Source: CALBTQ01 sp036725605 | GTDB taxonomy: Bacteria; Lernaellota; Lernaellaia; Lernaellales; Lernaellaceae | Reading direction: 5' to 3' | Length of the DNA: 64,000 nt | Assembly (NCBI GenBank): GCA_036725605.1 | Contig: DAIMDW010000018.1 | Coordinates: 62,001-126,000, forward strand | Part shown: positions 9,481 through 17,171 of the stretch, piece by piece | Layout of the letters: each line of letters begins with the position of its first letter | Position numbering within the stretch: position 1 is the stretch's first letter | Program-made: the position numbers and the translations under genes | The notes under the pieces: generated by a model | Told to the model about the DNA's origin: nothing | Seen by the model: the letters and a program-made list of their open reading frames with translations, nothing else | The model's database searches: none

Positions 9481-9509
9481 ATCCTACCCCGCCCGGCGCA
9501 CGGGCGCAA
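9481..9509 (-). promoter_or_regulatory. Putative sigma70-type promoter of the barrel/radical SAM/GT-C operon
   Basis: On the minus strand TTGCGC (9509-9504), a 17-base spacer and TAGGAT (9486-9481) lie so that transcription would start near 9473, leaving a ~20-base leader with a strong Shine-Dalgarno before the ATG at 9453. The TAGGAT box recurs at 49702-49707. Confidence 0.45.
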
Positions 9510-9524
9510 GTTTCGGCGGCGGAT

Positions 9525-10736
9525 TCAAGTCAGCGGCGGCGGGGGCATTTTGACGCGGCCGAAGTCGAGCAGACGCGGGAACTGCCGTTTGAGCGCGCCG
9601 GCGAGCATCGCGCGGCTGACCGCTGAGATGCGGTCGGGCAACGTTTCGCCGGTCGCCTCGGCCAGCAGCGCCAGCAGGTGCGACACGCCGACGTGCCCCG
9701 GGTACAACTGACCCATGCCGGTCAGCGTCAGCAGGCAGCCGCTGCAATAGGAGACGAGACGATCGGCCTTGACGCGCCCGGCCTCGCGCAGCACGCGCGC
9801 CGCGCCGGCGGTCATCACCAGCGGATGGTAGCCCACGTCGGGCGCGAAACCCGCGCCGATGCCGCAGCACAAACTGCGTTCGTGTGAATGTTGCATCTCC
9901 ACGACCGTGCAGCCGATCATCGTCAGCAGCGCGCGCACCTTGGCCATGTACGCCGGGCCGAGGATCTTGCCGTAGCACGATTCCTGCACGGTCACGCGCA
10001 GGCCCAGCGATCGTTCCACCGGGCGCCGGCCGGCGGAAAAATCGTCGAAGAGATCCTCGAGCAGCGGCCGCACTTCCATCTCGTGTTGCAGGCCGTAGCG
10101 CGGCAGCACGTAGCGGAACAGGCACGTGCCCGCCGTGCAGGCGACGGTCATGTGCTTTACGCCCAGCGCGTCGAGCCAACGATCGAGGTTGCGCGCGGTG
10201 CGGCGCAGGTGATCGTCCATCCCCGTGCGGTAAAACGGCTCGCCGCAGCACACGTGAAAGCCGCCGCGAATATCGTACCCGTCAAGCAACCGCGTGCGCG
10301 CCAGCCAGGCGGTGTTGCACAGGTTGCAGCCCGGATAGAGGATTTTCTCGACGGGCGTTTCGTCGCGCCACGAATCGAGCAACTCGCGATCCTCGGCGGG
10401 CAAGGCGTCGGCGGCCGCGGCGCGGAAATTGTCGGGGCGCTGCTGCTGGAAGTAGGCCGACCAGCGGCGCGGACCGTCCTGCTCCATGCGCTCGGCGAAT
10501 CGCGCGCGAATGAGCTGCGCCGGATTGGCTCCGTTGGGGCAGGCGAAGTTGCAGGCGAAACACGTCTGGCAGCCGCGCTCGAGTTTGGCGACGCGTCCGC
10601 CGTCGCGCAGGGTCGCGATCATGGCCCGGCCTTCGTCGGCGTCGATGGTCAGCACCGGGCACGCCGCGAGGCATTGCCCGCAAGTGGCGCATTTCGCCGC
10701 GTCGTAGGGCGCGAAAAAACCGGCCGGATCGTGCAT
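9525..10736 (-). CDS. Fe-S oxidoreductase with two CCG domains (GlpC/HdrD-like)
   Basis: A predicted 403-residue cytoplasmic electron-transfer protein. Residues ~12-75 hold two ferredoxin-type 4Fe-4S motifs, CATCGQCLAACP and CQTCFACNFACP. Two cysteine-rich CCG domains follow: the first has YPGCNLCNTAW and FHVCCGEPFYRTG, the second QESCYGKILG and LCCGIGAGF with a later CSGC. This layout matches GlpC, HdrD and the LutA/GlcF group, which pass electrons from a flavoprotein or bind non-cubane clusters. No partner dehydrogenase lies next to it, so the donor is unknown. The ATG at 10736 is chosen because GGGAGG precedes it; the longer reading to 10829 crosses into the divergent promoter region. It is transcribed divergently from the membrane protein at 10847. 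Confidence 0.85.
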   Translation of the reverse strand: MHDPAGFFAPYDAAKCATCGQCLAACPVLTIDADEGRAMIATLRDGGRVAKLERGCQTCFACNFACPNGANPAQLIRARFAERMEQDGPRRWSAYFQQQRPDNFRAAAADALPAEDRELLDSWRDETPVEKILYPGCNLCNTAWLARTRLLDGYDIRGGFHVCCGEPFYRTGMDDHLRRTARNLDRWLDALGVKHMTVACTAGTCLFRYVLPRYGLQHEMEVRPLLEDLFDDFSAGRRPVERSLGLRVTVQESCYGKILGPAYMAKVRALLTMIGCTVVEMQHSHERSLCCGIGAGFAPDVGYHPLVMTAGAARVLREAGRVKADRLVSYCSGCLLTLTGMGQLYPGHVGVSHLLALLAEATGETLPDRISAVSRAMLAGALKRQFPRLLDFGRVKMPPPPLT

Positions 10737-10786
10737 GAGACCTCCCGCTCCTTTGTCGCAAAATCGGCCGGCGCGCGCAAGTCGCC

Positions 10787-10816
10787 TTGCGGCCGGGGGC
10801 GTGCGGTGGGTACAAT
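10787..10816 (+). promoter_or_regulatory. Putative promoter for the membrane-protein gene at 10847
   Basis: TTGCGG (10787-10792), an 18-base spacer and TACAAT (10811-10816, five of six to TATAAT) lie 30 bases before the GTG start, leaving room for the AAGGAA ribosome site. Confidence 0.45.
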
Positions 10817-10846
10817 TCGCCCGCACCAATCGCGAAGGAACGTTTC

Positions 10847-12391
10847 GTGAACGAACCGCTGCCGCGCCGCGCGCGCAACATCATCCTGGCCGCTTTCACC
10901 GTGTACCTGATGGTGCTGGTGCTCACGGTGAGGATCGCGCCGCTGCAGGATCAGATGGACTGGGTGTTGCAGGCGAAGATCCTGGCGCATCCGTCGCTGC
11001 CGGTGGCGCAGGATTACACGATCCGCCCGGCGCCGGTGCCCAACGTGCTGGGCACGCTGGCGATCGCGCTGGCCGGCAAAGCGCTGCCGATCTTCACCGC
11101 CGCGCGTACGGTCTACGCGCTGTACCTGGCGTGGTTCGTGCTGGCCTTCGCGTACCTGGCGCGGTCCGACGGGCGCGAGCGCGCGCTGGTCGAATTGCTG
11201 GGCCCGCTGTACGCGATGAATCATTTTTTCCTGATGGGCTTTTACAATTTCGTGCTCGGTCTGGCCTTCGCGCTGTTCACGCTGGGCTTGCTGCGCCGGC
11301 GCGCCGACAGCCGCTCGCCGTGGACGTGGCTCGGCTTTTCGTTGCTGGTCACGGCCACGTACCTGAGTCACTTTCTCGCCTTCGGCATTCTGACGCTCGG
11401 CTGCCTGGCCCTCGCCTGGCGCGCCTACGGGAAAAATTGGCGTGCGTATGCGCGAGGCGTCGCGGCGTATCTGCCCGCGCTGGCGTGCCTCGCGTGGTAC
11501 GTCGCCGAACGCGGCGGCGAGTTCTGGTATCACTACGCGTTTCACAATCCGCTGTACTACCTGTGGTACAAGGTCGGGCCGTGGACGGTGGCGTCGGGCT
11601 ATTATCCGCTGACGCCGACGTGGGCGATGTGGATCGACGTGGCGCTCAACGCGGCGGCGATCGTCGCCGTGCCGCTGCTGGCGTTGCGGGCGATCGTCAA
11701 CAAGCGCGCGCCGCTGCGCGATCCACTGGTGCTGACCGCCTTGGCGCTGGCGCTCATCGCGCTGGCCGCACCCACGCGCATCTTCGAGTTGCTGCGCCCC
11801 GGTCAGCGGCTGTTGTTCGCCGCGGTGTTGTTGTTCGCCGCGACCGCGCTGCCGGGCAAAGCGACCGCGCCGGGAAAGTATCGGGTGATCGCGCTGGCGC
11901 TGGCGGCGCTACTGGCCTGGAACGGCTACTGGTGGCTGGACGCGACGCGCAAGACCGATGCCGAACTCAAGGTGCTGGCCGCGAACATCCCCGCCGACGC
12001 CGACATGCTGCTGCTGACCGATTCGCATTTCCATTACCGCGAACCGCGCTCGCTGCGCGAGAAGCTGACCGATCCCTATTCCTACCCGAACTACGTCAAC
12101 CCGCTGCGGTACCTGCCCTACGCGCAGATCATCGAACACGGTGGGCGCATTCGCTCGCTGTTCGGCACCGGCATCGTCCACGCGAAACAACGCGACCTGC
12201 TGCCGGCGATCAACCGCCCGTGGCACCTGAGCGATCCGGAACGCGCCGGCGTGTATTCGCACCTGGTCGCCACCGGGCAGGCCGACAACCTGGCCGACAT
12301 CGCCCAAAAAACGGCGGCGCTGTTCGCCGAGCTGTACCGCGACGATCACCTGTTGATTATGGAGAGAATCCCGCCCGCGCCCGTCAATTAG
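10847..12391 (+). CDS. Polytopic membrane protein, possible GT-C-like, function unknown
   Basis: A predicted 514-residue protein with about ten hydrophobic helices through residue ~380 and a soluble C-terminal ~140 residues. The architecture (membrane domain plus periplasmic tail) resembles GT-C glycosyltransferases, but the first loop reads APLQDQMDWVLQ rather than the usual Asp-Glu motif, so the family is uncertain. The start is GTG at 10847, with AAGGAA eight bases upstream and a TACAAT promoter before it; the reading from 10787 overlaps that promoter. The gene is convergent with the acetyltransferase gene, and the two stops overlap by four bases (TTAG at 12388-12391), leaving no room for a terminator between them. 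I do not recognise it beyond its membrane topology. Confidence 0.75.
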   Translation: MNEPLPRRARNIILAAFTVYLMVLVLTVRIAPLQDQMDWVLQAKILAHPSLPVAQDYTIRPAPVPNVLGTLAIALAGKALPIFTAARTVYALYLAWFVLAFAYLARSDGRERALVELLGPLYAMNHFFLMGFYNFVLGLAFALFTLGLLRRRADSRSPWTWLGFSLLVTATYLSHFLAFGILTLGCLALAWRAYGKNWRAYARGVAAYLPALACLAWYVAERGGEFWYHYAFHNPLYYLWYKVGPWTVASGYYPLTPTWAMWIDVALNAAAIVAVPLLALRAIVNKRAPLRDPLVLTALALALIALAAPTRIFELLRPGQRLLFAAVLLFAATALPGKATAPGKYRVIALALAALLAWNGYWWLDATRKTDAELKVLAANIPADADMLLLTDSHFHYREPRSLREKLTDPYSYPNYVNPLRYLPYAQIIEHGGRIRSLFGTGIVHAKQRDLLPAINRPWHLSDPERAGVYSHLVATGQADNLADIAQKTAALFAELYRDDHLLIMERIPPAPVN

Positions 12392-13359
12392 GGCGTGTGC
12401 CAATGGAAGGTGTGCTTGCCCGACACGAGACGATAGCCGAGGTTCGCCCAGGCGGTCTGCACGGCGGTGTTGTCCACCTGCGTGACCACGGTGGCGACGT
12501 CGGCGCGTTCCTTGAACCAGGGCAGGCATTCGGCGAGTAGGCTGGTGTAGATGCCCTTGCCGCGCGCCCACGGCGCCACGCCGGCGAGCACGCCCTCGGC
12601 CATGCGGAACTCGGTCGTCTTGTTCTGCTTGTGCTTGACTTCCAGCGTGAGGAAGCCCGCGATGCGCATGCCGATCTCCGCGATCAGCACCGCGTCGGCG
12701 AGTTTGGTCAGGCTGTTGCCGATCCACTTGACGTACATGTCGGTCGCCTTCGTGTCATCGAAAAACGGATCGAGGTGGAAGCGGTCGATGTAACCGTCGA
12801 AGGTTTCGCGGGTCAAGGCGAGCAGTTGCTTGCGATCGTCGGGCGCCGCCAGGCGCAGGTCGGCCTGATGCTCCACCTTGGGCAGCTCGGTTTTGTCGAA
12901 ACGGAAGGCGTATTCGACCTGCGTGTCGGCCAGATAAAAACCGGTGCGCAGCAGCGAGCGGATCAACTTGAGATCGGCGGTGGGCACGCGCACGTCGACG
13001 AACTTGCAGCCGTACTTGAGCAGATGCTTCATGCAAGCCAGCACCAATTGCTTGCCGTCGTACTCGGCGGCTTCCAGCGACAGGTGGATCGGCCCGATGC
13101 GGCCCATCGTCTTGCCGAAATGCTCCGTGTCGAAGGTCAAGATCTTCGCGCCGGCGATGCCCAGCAGACGACCGTTGCGAAAATGGCCGAAAGCGACGCC
13201 CTGGGGCGCGCTGAAATTCCTCTTCAATTGTTCGATGGTCCAGGCGGAGCGCTTCGCCGGTTCGACCTGCCGGTAGGGATGCAAATCAAGATACCCGAAG
13301 TCGGCCAGCCGCGCGTGAAACATCCCGATTTTCTTTTTATCCAGTTCCTGGATCGGCAT
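12388..13359 (-). CDS. GNAT acetyltransferase, WecD/RffC-like two-domain form
   Basis: A predicted 323-residue protein. The N-terminal half contains LTFDTEHFGKTMGRI, which resembles the FFG..vGR start of WecD-type dTDP-amino-sugar acyltransferases. The C-terminal half is a standard GNAT fold, with the acetyl-CoA phosphate-binding loop PWARGKGIYTSLL near residue 265 and a late NTAVQTAWANLGYRL helix. WecD acetylates the amine of dTDP-4-amino-4,6-dideoxygalactose for surface polysaccharide, which suits the glycan theme here, but other substrates are possible. The ATG at 13359 has GGGGAG seven bases upstream. It lies 12 bases downstream of gltX on the same strand and may be read from the ispD-ispF-gltX transcript. 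Confidence 0.75.
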   Translation of the reverse strand: MPIQELDKKKIGMFHARLADFGYLDLHPYRQVEPAKRSAWTIEQLKRNFSAPQGVAFGHFRNGRLLGIAGAKILTFDTEHFGKTMGRIGPIHLSLEAAEYDGKQLVLACMKHLLKYGCKFVDVRVPTADLKLIRSLLRTGFYLADTQVEYAFRFDKTELPKVEHQADLRLAAPDDRKQLLALTRETFDGYIDRFHLDPFFDDTKATDMYVKWIGNSLTKLADAVLIAEIGMRIAGFLTLEVKHKQNKTTEFRMAEGVLAGVAPWARGKGIYTSLLAECLPWFKERADVATVVTQVDNTAVQTAWANLGYRLVSGKHTFHWHTP

Positions 13360-13371
13360 TGTCTCTCCCCT

Positions 13372-14781
13372 TTATTTTTCTCCCCGCAAACGCGCCAGGG
13401 CTTCCTCCCGGCCCAGCGTCGCCATGAGCGAAGGAACATCCGGTCCGTGCGCCGCGCCCATCAACGCCAGCCGCAAGGGCAGGTAAAGCCCCTTGCCCTT
13501 GGCCTCGGCCTGCGCGCCGGCCTGCCGGACGATCTCGCGCGCGGTTTCGACGTCGAGCGTGGCCGTCGCCGCCAACGCCTGGGCCGCCGCCGCGCACACG
13601 GCGCGGGAAGCGGGTTCGTTGAGCAACGCGGCGTCTTGTTCCGCCGGGACCGGCCGATGCAACAACGCCTCGATCCGGCGCGCCAGATCATTTAATGTTT
13701 CGGCCTCTTCGGCAAACAACTGGACGAAAGAAGTCAACGCGGCCGGAATTTCTCCGGCAAGCAGCGGTCGCACGTCGCGCGCGAGCTGCGCCGGATCCTG
13801 CGCCCGCAGCCACAGGGCCTGACGGTGCTTGAGGTCGTGCAGGCCGATCTTCGCGGGCTTTTTGGCCACGCGGTCGACCGCGAAAGCCGCGCCGAGCGTG
13901 GGCAGCGTCGTCGCGTCGTCCGGCGCCTGCCAACCCAGCCGCGCCAGGTGCGCGCAGATGACCTCGGGCGCGTACCCCTGTTCGCGCAGGTTGAGGATGC
14001 CCAGGTCGCCCAAACGCTTGGAGAGCGGATGCCCGTCGTCGCCGGTGACCAGCGGCAGGTGACCGAAGCGCGGGGGCGTGCCGCCCAACGCCTCGTGCAG
14101 CAGCAACTGCTTGTGCGTGTTGGTCAGATGATCCTCGCCGCGCAGCACGTGCGAGATGCGCATGTCCGCGTCGTCGACCACGCCGGCCAGGATGAACAGC
14201 GGATTGCCGTTGGAGCGCTGAATGATGAAATCGTCGAGGTTCTTGAGCGCCAGCGTCACGCGGCCGCGCACCAGATCGTCGAGCACGACCTCGCCCCGGT
14301 CGGGCAGCGCCAGGCGCACCGTGTGCGGCTCGCCGGCGGCCAGGCGCGCGCGGACCTCGTCGGCGCTCAGCGCGCGGCACAGGCCGTCGTAGCGCGGCGG
14401 GCGCTTGATGCGCTTTTGCTGGAGGTGCAATTCCTCCAGGCGCTGCTCGGTGCAAAAACACGGATACGCTTTGCCCGCGGCGACCAGCCGTTCGACGGCG
14501 GCGACGTACGCGCCGCGGCGCTCGGACTGGCGATAGGGCGCGCAGGGGCCGCCGACGTCCGGTCCCTCGTCCCAGGTCAGGCCGAGCCAGCGCATGGCTT
14601 CCATCACCTGCGCTTCGTAGCGCGCCTCGCTGCGTTCGGTGTCGGTGTCCTCGACGCGCAGGATGAACGCGCCGTCGTGACGGCGGGCGAACAGGAAATT
14701 GAACAGCGCCGCCCGGGCATTGCCCAGGTGCAGCGGACCGGTTGGGCTGGGCGCGAAGCGAACGCGGACTTCAGCGGTCAA
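13372..14781 (-). CDS. gltX: Glutamyl-tRNA synthetase
   Basis: This 469-residue class Ia aminoacyl-tRNA synthetase ligates glutamate to tRNA-Glu in the cytoplasm. The HIGH-type signature appears as APSPTGPLHLGNARA at residues ~10-24, and the KMSKS-type loop as HPLSKRLGD near residue 250. The Rossmann insert and all-helical anticodon-binding C-terminus have the normal length. The start is a TTG at 14781: GGAG lies seven bases upstream, inside the ispF coding sequence, the frame opens MTAEVRVRFAPSPTG as expected, and no ATG or GTG exists before the HIGH motif. It overlaps the end of ispF by 11 bases, so expression is probably coupled. If this is the only GltX it may be non-discriminating, but nothing in the window decides that. 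Confidence 0.95.
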   Translation of the reverse strand: MTAEVRVRFAPSPTGPLHLGNARAALFNFLFARRHDGAFILRVEDTDTERSEARYEAQVMEAMRWLGLTWDEGPDVGGPCAPYRQSERRGAYVAAVERLVAAGKAYPCFCTEQRLEELHLQQKRIKRPPRYDGLCRALSADEVRARLAAGEPHTVRLALPDRGEVVLDDLVRGRVTLALKNLDDFIIQRSNGNPLFILAGVVDDADMRISHVLRGEDHLTNTHKQLLLHEALGGTPPRFGHLPLVTGDDGHPLSKRLGDLGILNLREQGYAPEVICAHLARLGWQAPDDATTLPTLGAAFAVDRVAKKPAKIGLHDLKHRQALWLRAQDPAQLARDVRPLLAGEIPAALTSFVQLFAEEAETLNDLARRIEALLHRPVPAEQDAALLNEPASRAVCAAAAQALAATATLDVETAREIVRQAGAQAEAKGKGLYLPLRLALMGAAHGPDVPSLMATLGREEALARLRGEK

Positions 14782-15253
14782 GGTTGTTCTCCAACAAGGT
14801 GACGGCGTGTGCGGCGATGGCCTCGCCGGCGCCGGTGAATCCCAATCCTTCCTCGGTGGTCGCTTTGACGTTCACCGCCTCGGCCGATACGCCCAGCGCC
14901 CGCGCGAGGTTGGCGCGCATGGTTTCGATGTGCGGGGCTAGCTTGGGCCGCTGCGCGACGATCGTGGCGTCGACGTTGCCCACGCGATACCCCGCCGCGC
15001 GGGCCTTCTGCACGCATTCGGCGAGCAGCACGAGGCTGTCGGCTCCGGCGTAGGCCGGGTCGGTGTCCGGGAAGTGGCGGCCGATGTCGCCCAGGCCCGC
15101 CGCACCCAGCACGGCGTCGGCGACGGCGTGGGCCAGCACGTCGGCGTCGCTGTGCCCGAGCAGGCCCTTTTCGTATTCGATCGTCACGCCGCCCAGGATC
15201 AGCTTGCGTCCGGGGACAAGCCGATGCACGTCGTAGCCGTGCCCGATTCTCAT
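14771..15253 (-). CDS. ispF: 2-C-methyl-D-erythritol 2,4-cyclodiphosphate synthase
   Basis: This 160-residue enzyme of the MEP isoprenoid pathway cyclises 4-diphosphocytidyl-methylerythritol 2-phosphate with loss of CMP. The N-terminus reads MRIGHGYDVHRL, giving metal ligands Asp8 and His10, and GLLGHSDADV supplies the third (His at about residue 42). IGRHFPDTDPAYAGADS and NVDATIVAQRPKL are family hallmarks. The length is normal for the homotrimer subunit. It overlaps ispD by four bases (ATGA) and gltX by 11 bases. Its product feeds the undecaprenyl-phosphate pool that the many glycosyltransferases in this window would draw on. Confidence 0.97.
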   Translation of the reverse strand: MRIGHGYDVHRLVPGRKLILGGVTIEYEKGLLGHSDADVLAHAVADAVLGAAGLGDIGRHFPDTDPAYAGADSLVLLAECVQKARAAGYRVGNVDATIVAQRPKLAPHIETMRANLARALGVSAEAVNVKATTEEGLGFTGAGEAIAAHAVTLLENNLDR

Positions 15254-15954
15254 CGCTTGTTCCTTTGCTTCCAGATCGCCTGGGCCAGCAGCAGGTCGGT
15301 CTGCGTGGTGATTTTCACGTTCGTATCCTCGCCGTTCACGACGATCACCCGCCCGCCGATGCGCTCGACGAGCTGACAATCGTCGGTGCCGACGAAACCG
15401 GTTTTTTCCGCCTCGCGATGCGCGTCCAGCAGCGTGTCGTACTGAAAGGCCTGCGGCGTCTGCGCACTCACCAGCCAGCGACGATCCGGCGTCTGGCGCA
15501 CGAACCCGTCGTCGGTGATCAGCTTGATCGTCTCCTTGACCGCCCCGGCCACCAGCGCCGCGCCGAAGTTCGCCGCGATGCGTGCCGCGCGCTCGATGAT
15601 CTGCGGCTCGATAAAGGGTCGTACGCCGTCGTGCACGAGCACCACGTCGGGCGTCAGGCGCAGTTTTTCGATGGCCCGCAGGCCGCGCGCCACCGATTCC
15701 TGCCGCGTCTGACCGCCCATAACCACGCGGGCCACCTTGGCGAGGTTGTACTTTTCGACGATCTGATCTTTGCAGAACACGACGTCGCCGCGCGGCACGA
15801 CCAGTACGAGCGCATTGACGATCGGCGCGGCCGACAGCGCCTCGAGCGTGCGCGCCAGGATCGGCCGTCCGCCCAGGTCCAGATATTGCTTGGACACCTT
15901 CGTCGCCATGCGCCGGCCCTTGCCGCCGGCCACGACGATCCCCACACACACCAT
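15250..15954 (-). CDS. ispD: 2-C-methyl-D-erythritol 4-phosphate cytidylyltransferase
   Basis: This 234-residue cytoplasmic MEP-pathway enzyme joins CTP to methylerythritol 4-phosphate. The nucleotide-binding loop is VGIVVAGGKGRRMATKVSKQ at residues ~4-23, with Arg and Lys in the usual places. VLVHDGVRPFI and TPQAFQYDTL are further signatures. The ATG at 15954 has GGGAG nine bases upstream; the frame stays open to 16131 but that extension has no family similarity and crosses the divergent promoter region. The stop overlaps the ispF start as ATGA, giving the common ispD-ispF order. Confidence 0.96.
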   Translation of the reverse strand: MVCVGIVVAGGKGRRMATKVSKQYLDLGGRPILARTLEALSAAPIVNALVLVVPRGDVVFCKDQIVEKYNLAKVARVVMGGQTRQESVARGLRAIEKLRLTPDVVLVHDGVRPFIEPQIIERAARIAANFGAALVAGAVKETIKLITDDGFVRQTPDRRWLVSAQTPQAFQYDTLLDAHREAEKTGFVGTDDCQLVERIGGRVIVVNGEDTNVKITTQTDLLLAQAIWKQRNKR

Positions 15955-16136
15955 GCAACATTCTCCCGTGGATGATCCGTTTCTATCATGCACTTTTCCC
16001 CGGTCACTTTGCACCCCCCCATTCGCGGGCGGCCGAAACGGCGTTCTCGGTATTGCATCGGCGAACCGCTTCCGCCATAGTGAAACGCAATTGAACGGTC
16101 GGTCGATTATCGAACCGTGAACAAAGGACAATTCGC

Positions 16137-17123
16137 ATGCTGCTGATCACCGCCGCCGGCACTCACCTGGGACGCGACCTGGTGCGGCACCTGGGGGCGA
16201 AAAACTATCCGATGCGCGCGTTGGACCTGCTCGACCGTCCGTGGTTCAACGGCCATCAGGCCATTCTGGGCGACATCACCGACGCGGCGGCCGTGCGGCG
16301 GGCGGTGCGCGGGGTGGAGACGGTCATCCACCTCGCCGAGGCCAATCCGCTGCGCAAAACGGTGGACTTCCCCGCCCAGGCCGACTACTCCGACCACGTG
16401 CAGCGCATCAATTACGAGGCGACGCGCACGCTGGCCAACGCGGCGATCAAGGCCGGGGTGAAAAAGTTCATCTACGCCAGTCACGTCAGCGTGTACGGGC
16501 CGCCGCCCAAGGTTTGCCCCTGCACCGAGGAAACGCCGGCCAATCCGCGCGGGCCCTTCGGTCGCTCGAAGCTGGCGGCGGAGGAATTTCTGCTCGACAA
16601 ATTCAAGCAGGGCGAACTGGACGTGGTGATCCTGCGCCTCGCGCCGGTGATCGGTCCGCAGTTCATCGACCATCGCTACGTCGAGGATTGGCTGAATTGG
16701 AAAACCTCGCGGCCGGTGCAACCGTTTTTCGGCAACAACATGGCCCTGGTGCACTTCGTCCACGTGCGCGACGCGCTGGATTTGATCGAGCGCTGCCTCA
16801 GTCGGCCCCAGGCCGCGGGCCGCGTGTACAACGTCGCCGGTCGCTCGGCGGCAACCACTCTGGAAGTGCTTGAAACGGTTGATGAAACTCTTGCAAGTCA
16901 CCGAATGATGTTTACGTTGCCTACAGCGGTGTTTCCGGTGACGAACAAGATCGCTTCGTGGTTGGGTCGCCCCTTGGTATACCCGGAATTCGCTCGCGAA
17001 CGATTTGCGCACAGTTGCTTTGCCATCGAACGCGCCTGCAACGAATTGGGATGGCGCCCCAAGTACGACACCCTGCAAGCGTTTGCCGAAGCCGCTGCCG
17101 GGTACCTTGAACGCAATCGCTAA
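16137..17123 (+). CDS. NAD-dependent epimerase/dehydratase-like (extended SDR) with altered active site
   Basis: A predicted 328-residue protein with the extended SDR fold. The nucleotide loop reads ITAAGTHLG, keeping only part of the usual GGxGxxG. The conserved ASHVSVYGP strand is present. The catalytic YxxxK is altered: residues 141-145 read FGRSK, so the active-site tyrosine is phenylalanine while the lysine stays. Such a protein could be inactive, use another acid/base, or serve a binding role. The ATG at 16137 has AAAGGA nine bases upstream. Codons in the last ~90 residues look less GC-biased than the rest. It lies 48 bases before the glucan phosphorylase and is likely co-transcribed with it; a nucleotide-sugar substrate is only a guess. 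Confidence 0.8.
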   Translation: MLLITAAGTHLGRDLVRHLGAKNYPMRALDLLDRPWFNGHQAILGDITDAAAVRRAVRGVETVIHLAEANPLRKTVDFPAQADYSDHVQRINYEATRTLANAAIKAGVKKFIYASHVSVYGPPPKVCPCTEETPANPRGPFGRSKLAAEEFLLDKFKQGELDVVILRLAPVIGPQFIDHRYVEDWLNWKTSRPVQPFFGNNMALVHFVHVRDALDLIERCLSRPQAAGRVYNVAGRSAATTLEVLETVDETLASHRMMFTLPTAVFPVTNKIASWLGRPLVYPEFARERFAHSCFAIERACNELGWRPKYDTLQAFAEAAAGYLERNR

Positions 17124-17141
17124 CCGGAAGAGAATACAAAA

Positions 17142-17160
17142 CATCCGAACGAATCGGATG
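17142..17160 (+). promoter_or_regulatory. Hairpin abutting the glucan phosphorylase ribosome site
   Basis: CATCCGA (17142-17148), loop ACGAA and TCGGATG (17154-17160) form a perfect seven-base-pair stem. Its last base is the first G of the GGAGG ribosome-binding site for the ATG at 17172, so folding could affect translation. No T-run follows, so it is not a terminator. Confidence 0.35.
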
Positions 17161-17171
17161 GAGGTGTGAAC

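Noticed and set aside
15955..16131. N-terminal extension of ispD
   Set aside because: The frame stays open but the residues do not match IspD, and a Shine-Dalgarno supports the start at 15954.
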